This document shows, piece after piece, positions 1-6,598 of a stretch of DNA of 17,740 nucleotides. Origin of the DNA: Promethearchaeota archaeon (GTDB lineage: Archaea > Asgardarchaeota > Lokiarchaeia > Sigynarchaeales > SOKP01); NCBI GenBank assembly GCA_030668025.1, contig DAOUUT010000040.1, forward strand, positions 1 through 17,740. The letters are read 5' to 3'. The position numbers and the translations under genes were made by a program. The notes beneath the pieces were generated by a model. It was not told where the DNA came from. It ran no database searches and worked only from the letters and a program-made list of their open reading frames with translations. Each line of letters opens with the position of its first letter. Positions within the stretch are counted from its first letter, which is position 1.

Positions 1-108
1 AATGGTAAAGTTTCTATTAAAAATATGGCAACAGAAGAACAAAAAATAATCGATATCGGAGAATTAATTGACGAAATCTATAATATTATTGATGAATATG
101 GTAGTTAA
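1..108 (+). CDS. 3' end of a gene, probably histidyl-tRNA synthetase (partial)
   Basis: The frame is open from the first base and stops at TAA 106-108, giving the last 35 residues of a protein whose start lies outside the window. The segment contains GKVSIKNMATEEQ followed by an acidic helix ending IDEYGS. This pattern, a Val-x-Ile-(K/R)-(N/D)-Met-x-(T)-x-E-Q strand and then a Glu/Leu/Ile-rich helix, is how the anticodon-binding domain of class II histidyl-tRNA synthetases usually ends, so that is my best guess. The fragment is short and other aminoacyl-tRNA synthetases with related C-terminal domains are possible. The last 30 nt (82-111) recur exactly at 3127-3156 and partly near 4216-4232. 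Confidence 0.5.
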   Translation, partial: NGKVSIKNMATEEQKIIDIGELIDEIYNIIDEYGS

Positions 109-111
109 AAA
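82..111 (+). repeat. 30-nt exact repeat, copy 1 (end of the partial gene)
   Basis: Bases 82-111, covering the last codons and stop of the partial gene plus a few A residues, are identical to 3127-3156. Degenerate versions of its 3' half (GAATATGGTAGTTAAAA) are at 4216-4232 and around 4938-4958. In copy 1 the sequence is coding (NIIDEYGS-stop), so this is the likely source copy. Confidence 0.8.
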
Positions 112-118
112 AAAAATG

Positions 119-149
119 TTTTTTAACAACTTAAGTTATTATATCTAAA
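119..149 (+). promoter_or_regulatory. Putative archaeal promoter, near-duplicate of the pyrF promoter
   Basis: A T6 run, AACAAC, then TTAAGTTATTATATCT matches the region just before pyrF (4965-4995) at 28 of 31 positions. The A/T box at 137-146 fits an archaeal TATA box with purine-rich bases before it. A TATA box there would put transcription start near 165-172, favouring the ATG at 182 over the TTG at 155 for the gene downstream. The promoter role is inferred; the similarity is seen directly. Confidence 0.45.
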
Positions 150-181
150 CAAGTTTGAATTTTAAAAAAGTTCAAAAAAAA

Positions 182-979
182 ATGGAGATCTCACAAAAGA
201 CTGAGGTAAATACCCAATACTCAACAAAAACTGGGGATAGGATCAAATTTAGCTATTTGAAAAATACTTTACTTGTTGGAATGATTAATCCTTCAAAAAA
301 AGAGGTAAATGCTTATTCCTCTGGAAGCGTAAATATTAAACTTGTATTGATCGAAGATGTAATCTTTATTATGTTTAAAATAGCTGATCTGGATTGGAGT
401 GATGTTGCTTTTTCGATCTTTTTGGATTTTATAGATAAAGCTGGAAATTTTGAGAAAAAACTGCAAGACTCGAACCCTATAAAATTATATTTGGTTTTAT
501 ATGATGCAGATACAAGAGATGTTCTTGTTAAAAGAACTCTAAACCCTCCCGAAGATTTTTCAAACTCTCTAAAAAATGCTGTCATTAAACAATATAATAC
601 TCAGTTGAGTTTTAATGAATATAGAAAAAATGTTGATGAAGTTTATAATAAATACTCTTCAGCGCATTTATCAATGAATAAATTAGTAAATGCCAGATGT
701 GTCATTTCTGGTGAAAAATATACTCAAATCAGAGAGGTAGTTTACGACCGCTACGGTTATGGTACTGATAAGAGAATTCCAAAATGGATGTATAATGAAT
801 TTCAGAATCCAAAAGTATATGGATTAATGACAAAAGAGTCAATACCTGACGATTTATTACGAAAAGGTGTAGTAAAAATTAAGTATAAAAAGGTACAAAA
901 TAAATATTGGTATGCTGTCTTGTATAAGAATCATGTAGTCAAAAAAAAACGAAAAAATAAATTAGATAAATCTAAGTGA
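182..979 (+). CDS. Uncharacterised protein, 265 aa
   Basis: I do not recognise a named family with certainty. The open frame begins at TTG 155, but I chose ATG 182 because the TATA-like box at 137-146 would place the transcript start downstream of 155. Neither start has a clear Shine-Dalgarno. The first ~110 residues look like a compact alpha/beta domain: a GDRIKFSYLKNTLLVGM strand pair, an SVNIKLVLIEDVIFIMFKI core, then a DLDWSDVAFS motif. The '...VIF(L/I)(L/M)F(R/K)...WSDxxFS' pattern recalls a widespread uncharacterised bacterial family, but I cannot verify that. The region around 105-125 carries a YLVLYDADTRDVLVKR strand pair, and the C-terminal 80 residues are strongly basic, ending in a Lys-rich tail that could bind nucleic acid or membrane. 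The next gene overlaps its stop by 4 nt (GTGA), suggesting coupled translation. Confidence 0.75.
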   Translation: MEISQKTEVNTQYSTKTGDRIKFSYLKNTLLVGMINPSKKEVNAYSSGSVNIKLVLIEDVIFIMFKIADLDWSDVAFSIFLDFIDKAGNFEKKLQDSNPIKLYLVLYDADTRDVLVKRTLNPPEDFSNSLKNAVIKQYNTQLSFNEYRKNVDEVYNKYSSAHLSMNKLVNARCVISGEKYTQIREVVYDRYGYGTDKRIPKWMYNEFQNPKVYGLMTKESIPDDLLRKGVVKIKYKKVQNKYWYAVLYKNHVVKKKRKNKLDKSK

Positions 980-1314
980 AAAAAATGACCATAATAATAT
1001 CCAAAAAATTGAAAACCTATATTAAAAAGAAAGAAATCTCTCAATTATTAATTACCGTATCTTTCTTCACGGAAGGATGTATTCTTATAAAGGAACCCAA
1101 AATTATTGATGTTACCCATGAAAATAAGAGAAATTTTTATGATTCTGAGAAAAAATTAGATGGTTCTTTAATACTACATTTCTCAAAGGAATTCTATGAA
1201 ATTTTCAATAAAAATGACGAGTATCATTTGGATTTAGGCAGTACTTTTAGAAAGAAAGTTATTCTTACAAATATACAACCAAAAATTATTCGAACCTGTA
1301 AAGTAGATAATTAA
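976..1314 (+). CDS. Uncharacterised small protein, 112 aa
   Basis: This reads from GTG 976, overlapping the upstream stop in the sequence GTGA; ATG 985 is an alternative start giving 109 residues. The overlap implies a two-gene operon. The protein is mostly beta with a lysine-rich start. The layout is a strand-helix 'IISKKLKTYIKKKE', a strand 'LLITVSFFTEGCILIKEP' and a later strand pair 'YHLDLGSTFRKKVILTNI'. It loosely resembles the small HesB-like proteins that carry a Cys-Cys or Sec motif after the second strand, but here only one Cys (TEGC) is present, so the metal or redox site would be lost. That resemblance is weak and the function is unknown. Confidence 0.65.
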   Translation: MKKMTIIISKKLKTYIKKKEISQLLITVSFFTEGCILIKEPKIIDVTHENKRNFYDSEKKLDGSLILHFSKEFYEIFNKNDEYHLDLGSTFRKKVILTNIQPKIIRTCKVDN

Positions 1315-1354
1315 TACTTATTTAAAATAAATTTAATTCCCGTAAATAAGAAAA

Positions 1355-2038
1355 ATGAGCGATAATGAATTAAAATCCAAACACGGAATAAAACATAATC
1401 CTAAAATGTATTATCGGCTTAATCGATATAAAAAGATTAAAACACATAACAATTATGGAATGTCTCTCATACCAGTACTCGGTTTAATCTTTACAATTAT
1501 TTTTTTTGGAATCATAGCCATTGCTCCTTATGTTTATGAACCTCCAGTTAATAAAATAAATAATAATGAACCAGATAACCCAGATAATGATGATGACCAG
1601 GATATAGAGGATATCACTTACCAATCCTCAATTACCATTAAAACAATTTATGACTCATCAATCAATTTGGCAGATCACCAAGGAAAAGTTGTCATAGTTT
1701 TCTTCTTTGGGGTACATTGTCCTGGTTGTCCCGATCAAGCGGATATATTAAGTGCTATTGATGATATTTTTACAGCTAATGAATTACTCATTTTATCAAT
1801 TTGCCTTGAATCCGCATCTAGTACTTCAGATACTCAATTAATAAATTTTATAGAAAGTAGGCAATCTAACTGGCCCGTAATTCGAGATACAATTCAATAT
1901 ACCTCTGCTTCTTATTTTAATATCAGATATAAACCAACAGTCATAATCTTAGATAAAAATGGATATGTTTACACAACTATGGTAGGAACAACTCAAGGAA
2001 GCTATGAAAATATAAGACAAGTTGTAAATTCATTATAA
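1355..2038 (+). CDS. Membrane-anchored TlpA/ResA-like thioredoxin
   Basis: This is a 227-residue protein with a short basic cytoplasmic N-terminus (1-35), one hydrophobic anchor (about 36-60), a flexible Asn/Asp/Pro-rich linker (about 63-88) and a thioredoxin fold outside the membrane. The active site is HCPGC (Cys122, Cys125) after the strand KVVIVFFFGV, as in peroxiredoxin/TlpA-type proteins. The KPTVIILDKNG segment near residue 195 supplies the cis-proline loop of the fold. It probably reduces or isomerises disulphides of exported proteins or passes electrons on. The next gene encodes a CcdA-like transporter, the usual electron donor for such proteins. It starts at ATG 1355, with no clear Shine-Dalgarno. 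Confident as to fold, uncertain as to substrate. Confidence 0.88.
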   Translation: MSDNELKSKHGIKHNPKMYYRLNRYKKIKTHNNYGMSLIPVLGLIFTIIFFGIIAIAPYVYEPPVNKINNNEPDNPDNDDDQDIEDITYQSSITIKTIYDSSINLADHQGKVVIVFFFGVHCPGCPDQADILSAIDDIFTANELLILSICLESASSTSDTQLINFIESRQSNWPVIRDTIQYTSASYFNIRYKPTVIILDKNGYVYTTMVGTTQGSYENIRQVVNSL

Positions 2039-2081
2039 TAATAAAATAATAAAATAAAAAAATAAAAAAATGATCTAAAAC

Positions 2082-2852
2082 ATGGTGGATATTGTATTAT
2101 TCTTTTTAGCCTTTGGAGGTGGAATCCTGGCATTTTTATCCCCTTGCAATGTAGCCATGCTTCCCACTTTTATTTCTTATATTCAAAGTCAAGTAAGCAC
2201 AACAGGGAAGAGCGTGATGATGAGTTTCATTTTTTCTCTCGGATTCATTTTTATGTTTACTATTGTAGCTGGATTGTTTATAATTGTTTCGGGATTCATT
2301 ACTTTCATATTCTGGTTGAATTTCTTTTCAGGTATTATTATTATTGGCTTAGCAATTTATATACTAATATCTAAAAAAAACGCCTTCCAACCCGGTGAAA
2401 CTAAACCCTCAATAGAAGAAGAGAAAGTTGATGATATAATTGATGATGATTTAAAAGATTTATTGGAGCTAGAAAATCTTAATTTAGATTCTCCCCCTAA
2501 AATCAATGAATTCAAGTACCAAGGGTATGGAGGCTCATTACTTCTAGGACTCTCAATGGGATCGGGTTGGGTTGCTTGTATTACCCCAATTTATTTATCC
2601 ATCGTAACGATAGCATTAAACCAACAAGATTTCGCCATTGGAATGTTCTTATTTTTACTTTTCGCTCTGGGAATCATTATACCTTATCTCGTAATCGGAG
2701 CATTAATGGGTAAAATTAATGAAAGATTTATGGTTAAAATGGTTAAATTTGGGTCTAAATTTCAAAAAATATTTTCTGCAATTCTCTTATTAATTGGAAT
2801 TGAATTGATCCTGTCTGCATTTGGAATTCCAGGTATATTACCATTTATTTAA
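2082..2852 (+). CDS. ccdA: CcdA/DsbD-type transmembrane thiol electron transporter
   Basis: This 256-residue polytopic membrane protein has about six helices. The first carries LAFLSPCNVAMLPTF (Cys22) and the fourth GWVACITPIYLS (Cys166). These two prolines-plus-cysteine motifs are the inward- and outward-facing redox cysteines of CcdA and the DsbD membrane domain, related by internal pseudo-symmetry. It should move reducing equivalents from cytoplasmic thioredoxin to extracytoplasmic partners such as the TlpA-like protein encoded 43 nt upstream. Between the two halves is an unusually long acidic loop (about residues 100-146, rich in Glu/Asp), longer than in typical bacterial CcdA. It begins at ATG 2082. 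Confidence 0.9.
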   Translation: MVDIVLFFLAFGGGILAFLSPCNVAMLPTFISYIQSQVSTTGKSVMMSFIFSLGFIFMFTIVAGLFIIVSGFITFIFWLNFFSGIIIIGLAIYILISKKNAFQPGETKPSIEEEKVDDIIDDDLKDLLELENLNLDSPPKINEFKYQGYGGSLLLGLSMGSGWVACITPIYLSIVTIALNQQDFAIGMFLFLLFALGIIIPYLVIGALMGKINERFMVKMVKFGSKFQKIFSAILLLIGIELILSAFGIPGILPFI

Positions 2853-2938
2853 TAAAATTTTCTTTCATATTATTATCCTTCAAAATATTTCTTTTTAACA
2901 ACCATTTTTATGTAGGTTTCCCAACTATCTAATATTAA

Positions 2939-3175
2939 ATCAATTTCCTGAACATAAATGGGACGCCTCTTAATACCGCTTTTCTTGCAGCACGCTATTT
3001 TATTCGAGGCCATTTTAAAGGAGGAAGACGAAACATCATGATTCCTGTAAACACGCGTGAACTATATAAAAAACCCGTGGGTGAACATTTTGGACTCTAT
3101 TTCTCTGAATTTACTCTTCTTTCCAAAATATTATTGATGAATATGGTAGTTAAAAACCCAGATATTTTAAAATAA
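2939..3175 (+). pseudogene. Remnant of an acyltransferase/condensation-domain-like gene
   Basis: The frame is open between TAA 2936-2938 and TAA 3173-3175 but has no start codon at its head. The translation contains TPLNTAFLAARYF, then RRNIMIPVNTRE, then GEHFGLYFSEF. That order (alpha-helix with Asn/Asp, 'I.(V/I)PVN.R', 'G..FG.YF') is typical of the middle of wax-ester-synthase/condensation-type acyltransferases. Only about 60 residues of homologous-looking sequence remain. From 3127 on, the DNA is a copy of the gene end at 82-111, so the ORF tail (KILLMNMVVKN) is spurious. Base composition is visibly richer in G+C than its surroundings, consistent with a more recent gene piece. The family assignment is from memory of motif patterns. 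Confidence 0.45.
3127..3156 (+). repeat. 30-nt exact repeat, copy 2
   Basis: Identical over 30 nt to 82-111, the end and stop codon of the partial synthetase-like gene. Here it is fused to the acyltransferase-like remnant and is read in a different frame. The flanks differ from copy 1 on both sides, so only this short block was copied or preserved. Confidence 0.8.
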
Positions 3176-3199
3176 TAAATAATCCACAGAATCTTGAAT

Positions 3200-3607
3200 T
3201 CATAAACTACTCATCTTAAAATAAAAATCCAATTTATCTTTAAAACGATCAAAAAAGGATAAATCACCATCCCATTTTTCAATTTCAATCGGATCATACA
3301 TATCCTCAAATATTTTACATATTACACCACACGCTTTCTTAAGTGTTTTATCTTTAGTCTTCAATGGTGTTCTGCCAGACAGAAAAATCTTTCCATTAAA
3401 TGCTGACATGCATGTTAATTTCATATTACCTAGTGTAAAGGAATGCAATTCCTTTCCAGTTATTTCCTGAGCGAAAGATTTCATTGCCGAAAGAATTGGT
3501 CCTAGAAGTTCTTTATCAATACCCTCATCTTCACAGAAATCCGCCAAAGGAATTCCATCTTGAGAGAATATCCAAAGCTCTTGAAATATACCAGGCATTA
3601 TTCCCAC
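3200..3607 (-). CDS. Longin/roadblock-like small protein
   Basis: This is a 135-residue protein on the minus strand. It opens with a beta-hairpin 'ELWIFSQDGIPLADF', has a helix 'LLGPILSAMKSFAQEIT', then strands 'LHSFTLGNMKLTCMSAFNGKIFLSGRT' and a long C-terminal helix region. This beta-beta-alpha-beta-beta-beta-alpha order with the 'IWIFSxxGIPL' opening is that of longin and roadblock-like domains, which in Asgard archaea are numerous and tied to small GTPases. In eukaryotes such domains act in vesicle trafficking and GTPase regulation. The partner here is unknown. The first methionines (MGIMPG) offer two starts 9 nt apart. It lies 14 nt downstream of a small membrane-protein gene on the same strand, so the two are probably co-transcribed. 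Confidence 0.7.
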   Translation of the reverse strand: MGIMPGIFQELWIFSQDGIPLADFCEDEGIDKELLGPILSAMKSFAQEITGKELHSFTLGNMKLTCMSAFNGKIFLSGRTPLKTKDKTLKKACGVICKIFEDMYDPIEIEKWDGDLSFFDRFKDKLDFYFKMSSL

Positions 3608-3621
3608 TCCATTAAAAAAAT

Positions 3622-3951
3622 TTAGTTAGGTTTGGAATCTAATACAACTAATTTATAAGTCTTATAGCTGAGATTAATTATATAAAAAACAAAAAACCCT
3701 CCAAAAATGTAAATCATTGCTGTCATTATCATTATTAATTCAGATAATTCCAGAAATAGAGCTATAATGTTAAAAACATAACCAATCAAGAATATTATGA
3801 TTAAAATTTGTATTCGACTCCACTTTTTTATTATATTTCCACCAGGAAAAAGCTCTCGTATTCTTTTAATAATGATTGAGCTATAAATAAAAAAGAAGAT
3901 ACCCACAAGTGAACAAGTTAAATTAAAATAGAAAGTCAAATCTAATGCCAA
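3622..3951 (-). CDS. Small integral membrane protein, 109 aa
   Basis: Unrecognised. Three hydrophobic segments are visible: about residues 6-28, 46-68 and 70-96, with a basic stretch (IIKRIRELFPGGNIIKKW) between the first and second. It has no cysteine pair or obvious ligand site. It is the first gene of a two-gene minus-strand unit with the longin-like gene, so it may tether or recruit that protein to the membrane; this is inference from adjacency only. Start ATG is at 3949-3951. Confidence 0.7.
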   Translation of the reverse strand: MALDLTFYFNLTCSLVGIFFFIYSSIIIKRIRELFPGGNIIKKWSRIQILIIIFLIGYVFNIIALFLELSELIMIMTAMIYIFGGFFVFYIINLSYKTYKLVVLDSKPN

Positions 3952-4378
3952 TAATATAACCTCAGTTTCTTTAAAATTATTACATAATTTCTATGAATTT
4001 ATCTTATTTATATGAGTGTTTTTGGGAAATATGAAAGTTTTTTACATATTTAGAATGAATTTTTGTAGAATTTTACTGTACTTGAAATACAATATTCATC
4101 AAGTTCAAATTCTTATAATATTATATTTCTATCAAGATTTAAGAAAATGTAATGCCTATATTATTAAAAAAAATCACTTCTAAAGTTAGATATGTATTTT
4201 ATTGATCAATTAATTGAATATGGAAGTTAAAAGAAATTTTTACTTTTAATTAAAGAAAATTAAAGAAATAAAAATAAAATAATTGATAATTGCAATAGTT
4301 TATTTGAAAAATATTCTAATTGAAAGGAAAGTTTCATAAGAATTGCAATCTCAAATGAAAAAAAGGAGATAACGTTAT
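3952..4378. other. Non-coding gap with repeat scar
   Basis: This 427-base, very A+T-rich divergent gap lies between the minus-strand membrane gene and the plus-strand thioredoxin gene. It should hold promoters for both. The only structure I could support is the chimeric repeat at 4182-4232, described separately, and a Shine-Dalgarno (GGAGAT, 4365-4370) for the thioredoxin gene. No RNA gene was recognised. Confidence 0.6.
4182..4232 (+). repeat. Chimeric repeat: pyrF start joined to the end of the 1-108 gene
   Basis: Bases 4182-4215 match 5006-5039 (pyrF leader and first codons) at 31 of 34 positions, including the ATG. Bases 4216-4232 match the tail of the gene ending at 108 (GAATATGG-A/T-AGTTAAAA). 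Together they form a 12-codon mini-ORF at 4192-4230 reading MYFIDQLIEYGS, with a PyrF-like start and a synthetase-like end. It looks like a scar of duplication followed by internal deletion, not a functional gene. Confidence 0.65.
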
Positions 4379-4723
4379 TTGAATATAGAAGAGCTAAAAA
4401 AATTTGGAATTGACGGTCCTGATGAAGGTAAATTTATAATTGTTATATGTTCTAAATGGTGTAGGTCTTGTAAATTATTTACTACAATATTAGAACAAAT
4501 TAGAGATAAAGGTATTATAAAGTTAAAAATAATTGATATTGGTGAAAGTTCTAAGTTAGCTCAAGAATTGAATATCAATGCAGTACCCGCTTTAATAATT
4601 TTTAAGGATGGTAAGCTCTTAAATAAAAACATTAAATTGTATGGGGAATTAATCGTTAACAAAGGAATTACAATTGGATCTTTCAATGAACAGATTTTGA
4701 AAGAGATAATTAACCAAATTTAA
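4379..4723 (+). CDS. Thioredoxin-like protein, cytosolic
   Basis: This is a 114-residue single-domain thioredoxin fold. It has an active site SKWCRSCK (Cys at about 28 and 31) after the strand FIIVIC, and the cis-proline loop AVPALIIFKDGK at about 71-82. It has no signal peptide or membrane segment. It starts with TTG at 4379. That start is supported by the Shine-Dalgarno GGAGAT at 4365-4370, about 8 nt upstream, and there is no ATG nearby in frame. It would reduce disulphides in the cytosol and could feed electrons to the CcdA-like transporter at 2082-2852, though it is not in the same operon. The CRSC sequence differs from the common CGPC, which usually means a shifted redox potential or narrower partner range. 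Confidence 0.88.
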   Translation: MNIEELKKFGIDGPDEGKFIIVICSKWCRSCKLFTTILEQIRDKGIIKLKIIDIGESSKLAQELNINAVPALIIFKDGKLLNKNIKLYGELIVNKGITIGSFNEQILKEIINQI

Positions 4724-4755
4724 ATTTTTCTGAATCAATAAAAAAATCCTTTTAA

Positions 4756-4809
4756 TTATCCTTCCTTAATGGATATAACATCAATAGTTCCATGTTTGCA
4801 CACAGACAC
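4756..4809 (-). pseudogene. Possible tiny remnant beginning 'VCKHGT'
   Basis: On the minus strand a GTG-initiated 17-codon frame reads MSVCKHGTIDVISIKEG. Its CKHGT followed by a Val/Ile strand recalls the start of small uncharacterised proteins that open with MCKHGT and continue for about 80-100 residues. Here the frame ends at once, so if the likeness is real this is a decayed fragment. Chance is quite possible at this length. Confidence 0.15.
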
Positions 4810-4964
4810 TCACTTTAAATGTCTCTTACATCTTTCATTGTTCAAATAACGAATTAATTTCTTAAAAAAAAACTTTCTTTGGGGCAACTAAATACACCAT
4901 TGACATCTTCTTATTCAATTTAGATTTATACTGATTAAAAATAATGGGAGTGAAAAAAAATACA

Positions 4965-4995
4965 TTTTTTTAACAACCTAAGTTATATTATCTAA
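4965..4995 (+). promoter_or_regulatory. Putative pyrF promoter
   Basis: A T6 run, AACAACCTAAG and the A/T box TTATATTA (4983-4990) lie about 26-33 nt before the pyrF ATG. That spacing fits an archaeal BRE/TATA promoter giving a leaderless or very short-leader mRNA. The same block occurs at 119-149 with 28 of 31 identities, so one promoter was probably copied from the other. Confidence 0.5.
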
Positions 4996-5015
4996 AAAGG
5001 TTCCCAAAGTTAGAT

Positions 5016-5936
5016 ATGCATTTTATTGAACGATTAATTCAGTCGATAAAGGATAAGAAAAGCATAGTTTGTATGGGACTTGATCCTAGGATGGATAAGC
5101 AAGGCGAAATTCCTAAATATTTAATAGATGAGTTAAAAGATCCGAGTAAAATAATTCTAGAATTTAACAAAAATCTTATTGATCATGCATCTGATTTAAT
5201 CCCCGTTGTAAAACCGCAGATCGCATTTTACGAGAAATATGAGGCGTTAGCAGCGTTGAAAGAAACGATAAAATACGCCCATAAAAAAGATTTGCTTGTC
5301 ATTTTAGATTCAAAGCGTAACGATATTGGTTCAACTTCGGAAGCGTACGTGTATTCCACGTTTAAAGTTTATAATGCTGATGCTTGTACAATAAACGCAT
5401 ACCTTGGATTTGATGGGATTAAACCCTATTTAAGTTATAAAGAGAAAGGTCTATTTATCTTAGTAAAAACTTCAAACCCTAGTAGTAAAGATTTTCAAGA
5501 TATCTTTAGCGCTAGGATCGATAATGTCCCTGACTCTGATGTTGAAGTTATAGTTGATCATATAACCCTGGAAAGAAATTATATCCACATGGCAAAACTA
5601 GTTTCTAAGTGGGGCCAAAACCTTGAACAAATTTCTAATTTTCATAATATGGGAGTGGTAGTAGGAGCAACTTACCCACAAGAATTAAAAGCGATAAGGA
5701 AAATAGTTAAAAATTCCTATATGTTAATACCGGGGTTTGGGGCTCAAGGAGCTCAAGCGAAAGAAATTAAACATGGTTTTTACGATAATGGATTGGGGGG
5801 AATTGTAAATTCGTCAAGGGGGATAATATATTCGTACAATAAAAAAGATTCATTCTCTCCTGATAAGTATGGTGAAGCTGCGAGAGACGAAATCATTGAC
5901 ATGAACAAAAAAATTAACAAAGAAGTTAATTTGTGA
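5016..5936 (+). CDS. pyrF: Orotidine 5'-phosphate decarboxylase (type 2)
   Basis: This cytosolic enzyme converts OMP to UMP, the last step of de novo pyrimidine synthesis. The 306-residue length and motif set fit the longer 'type 2' PyrF. It shows CMGLDPRMD (Asp23), VVKPQIAFYEKY (Lys66), the catalytic DSKRND (Asp98, Lys100, Asp103), DACTINAYLGFDGIKPYL, KTSNPSS, VVGATYP, the phosphate-binding PGFGAQGA and NSSRGIIYSY. ATG 5016 is the natural start, just after a TATA-like box. Its stop is TGA (5934-5936), showing that UGA normally terminates in this genome. It converges with the minus-strand gene at 5947 with only 10 nt between stops. An imperfect copy of its first 24 coding bases lies at 4192-4215. 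Confidence 0.95.
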   Translation: MHFIERLIQSIKDKKSIVCMGLDPRMDKQGEIPKYLIDELKDPSKIILEFNKNLIDHASDLIPVVKPQIAFYEKYEALAALKETIKYAHKKDLLVILDSKRNDIGSTSEAYVYSTFKVYNADACTINAYLGFDGIKPYLSYKEKGLFILVKTSNPSSKDFQDIFSARIDNVPDSDVEVIVDHITLERNYIHMAKLVSKWGQNLEQISNFHNMGVVVGATYPQELKAIRKIVKNSYMLIPGFGAQGAQAKEIKHGFYDNGLGGIVNSSRGIIYSYNKKDSFSPDKYGEAARDEIIDMNKKINKEVNL

Positions 5937-5946
5937 AAATAAATTA

Positions 5947-6384
5947 TTAAAATCCTGGTGGGCTTGGGGGACCTGAGAAACCTGAGAGAACGGGTCCCAA
6001 ATTAACCATAATAAAGACGATTGGAATGATTATTATTGATACTACTATTAATGAACGTTTAAGGCCAACTTGATGTATAACATTAATTACGTTTAAGTCA
6101 ATAAAAGTACAAAGTATTATTATTGGGATGACTAGTCCAAGGTCTCCCTTGAACTCCCCTGCGAATCCTAAGATAAACATGGGAGAACTAATAATAAAAA
6201 TTACTCCAAATTGAATTAGAAAACTTACCGCCACCCATTTCATTTTTGTTCTCATTTTAGCTTTGGTTATTGCTAACCCGATCTTTAATAACAAGATATC
6301 TACACCCGCAAAAGCAGCCATAAGGATTAGAAGTCCAATATCCCCATTTAGAGGACCTCCAGTTTGTAATAAACTTAATAACAT
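5947..6384 (-). CDS. Four-helix membrane protein, 145 aa
   Basis: Unrecognised. Hydrophobic segments lie at about residues 15-38, 48-73, 82-103 and 109-131, with a basic loop (KAKMRTKMKW) after the first. The C-terminus is a short Gly/Pro/Ser tail ending SGPPSPPGF. There are no conserved charged residues inside the helices, so nothing points to transport or catalysis. It faces pyrF tail to tail, and its promoter region lies back to back with that of hdrA. Confidence 0.75.
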   Translation of the reverse strand: MLLSLLQTGGPLNGDIGLLILMAAFAGVDILLLKIGLAITKAKMRTKMKWVAVSFLIQFGVIFIISSPMFILGFAGEFKGDLGLVIPIIILCTFIDLNVINVIHQVGLKRSLIVVSIIIIPIVFIMVNLGPVLSGFSGPPSPPGF

Positions 6385-6598
6385 CTTATCTCAATAACCG
6401 TAGAAGTTCTATTTAAATTTGATTTAATCGAACTTTTTTTATTCAATTACTTTAAAAAACAAATAATAGATTTATGATTTAAAGTTAATTTTTTTAATCA
6501 GTTATTTTAAATTAGAATAAAATATTTAGATTCATAATAACAACAATTACAAATTATTGGAGGAAACTAACAAAAAGGAACAAAAGGAATGATATGCA
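6385..6598. promoter_or_regulatory. Divergent intergenic region upstream of hdrA
   Basis: This 214-base A+T-rich spacer lies between the minus-strand membrane gene and hdrA. A GGAGG at 6559-6563 is 35 nt before the hdrA ATG, too far for a normal Shine-Dalgarno; a weaker AAAGGA nearer the ATG (6583-6588) may serve. I saw no SECIS-like hairpin here, although 5' UTR SECIS elements exist in some archaea. Confidence 0.35.

Noticed and set aside
313..585. Minus-strand open frame opposite the first uncharacterised gene
   Set aside because: It lies fully inside a longer plus-strand gene and its translation shows no family-like pattern.
2144..2374. Second plus-strand frame within ccdA
   Set aside because: It overlaps the membrane helices of the transporter in another frame and has the odd composition expected of an out-of-frame read.
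4192..4230. 12-codon mini-ORF as a functional leader peptide
   Set aside because: It is explained better as a fusion of copied gene ends; there is no Shine-Dalgarno, and the next gene begins about 150 nt later.
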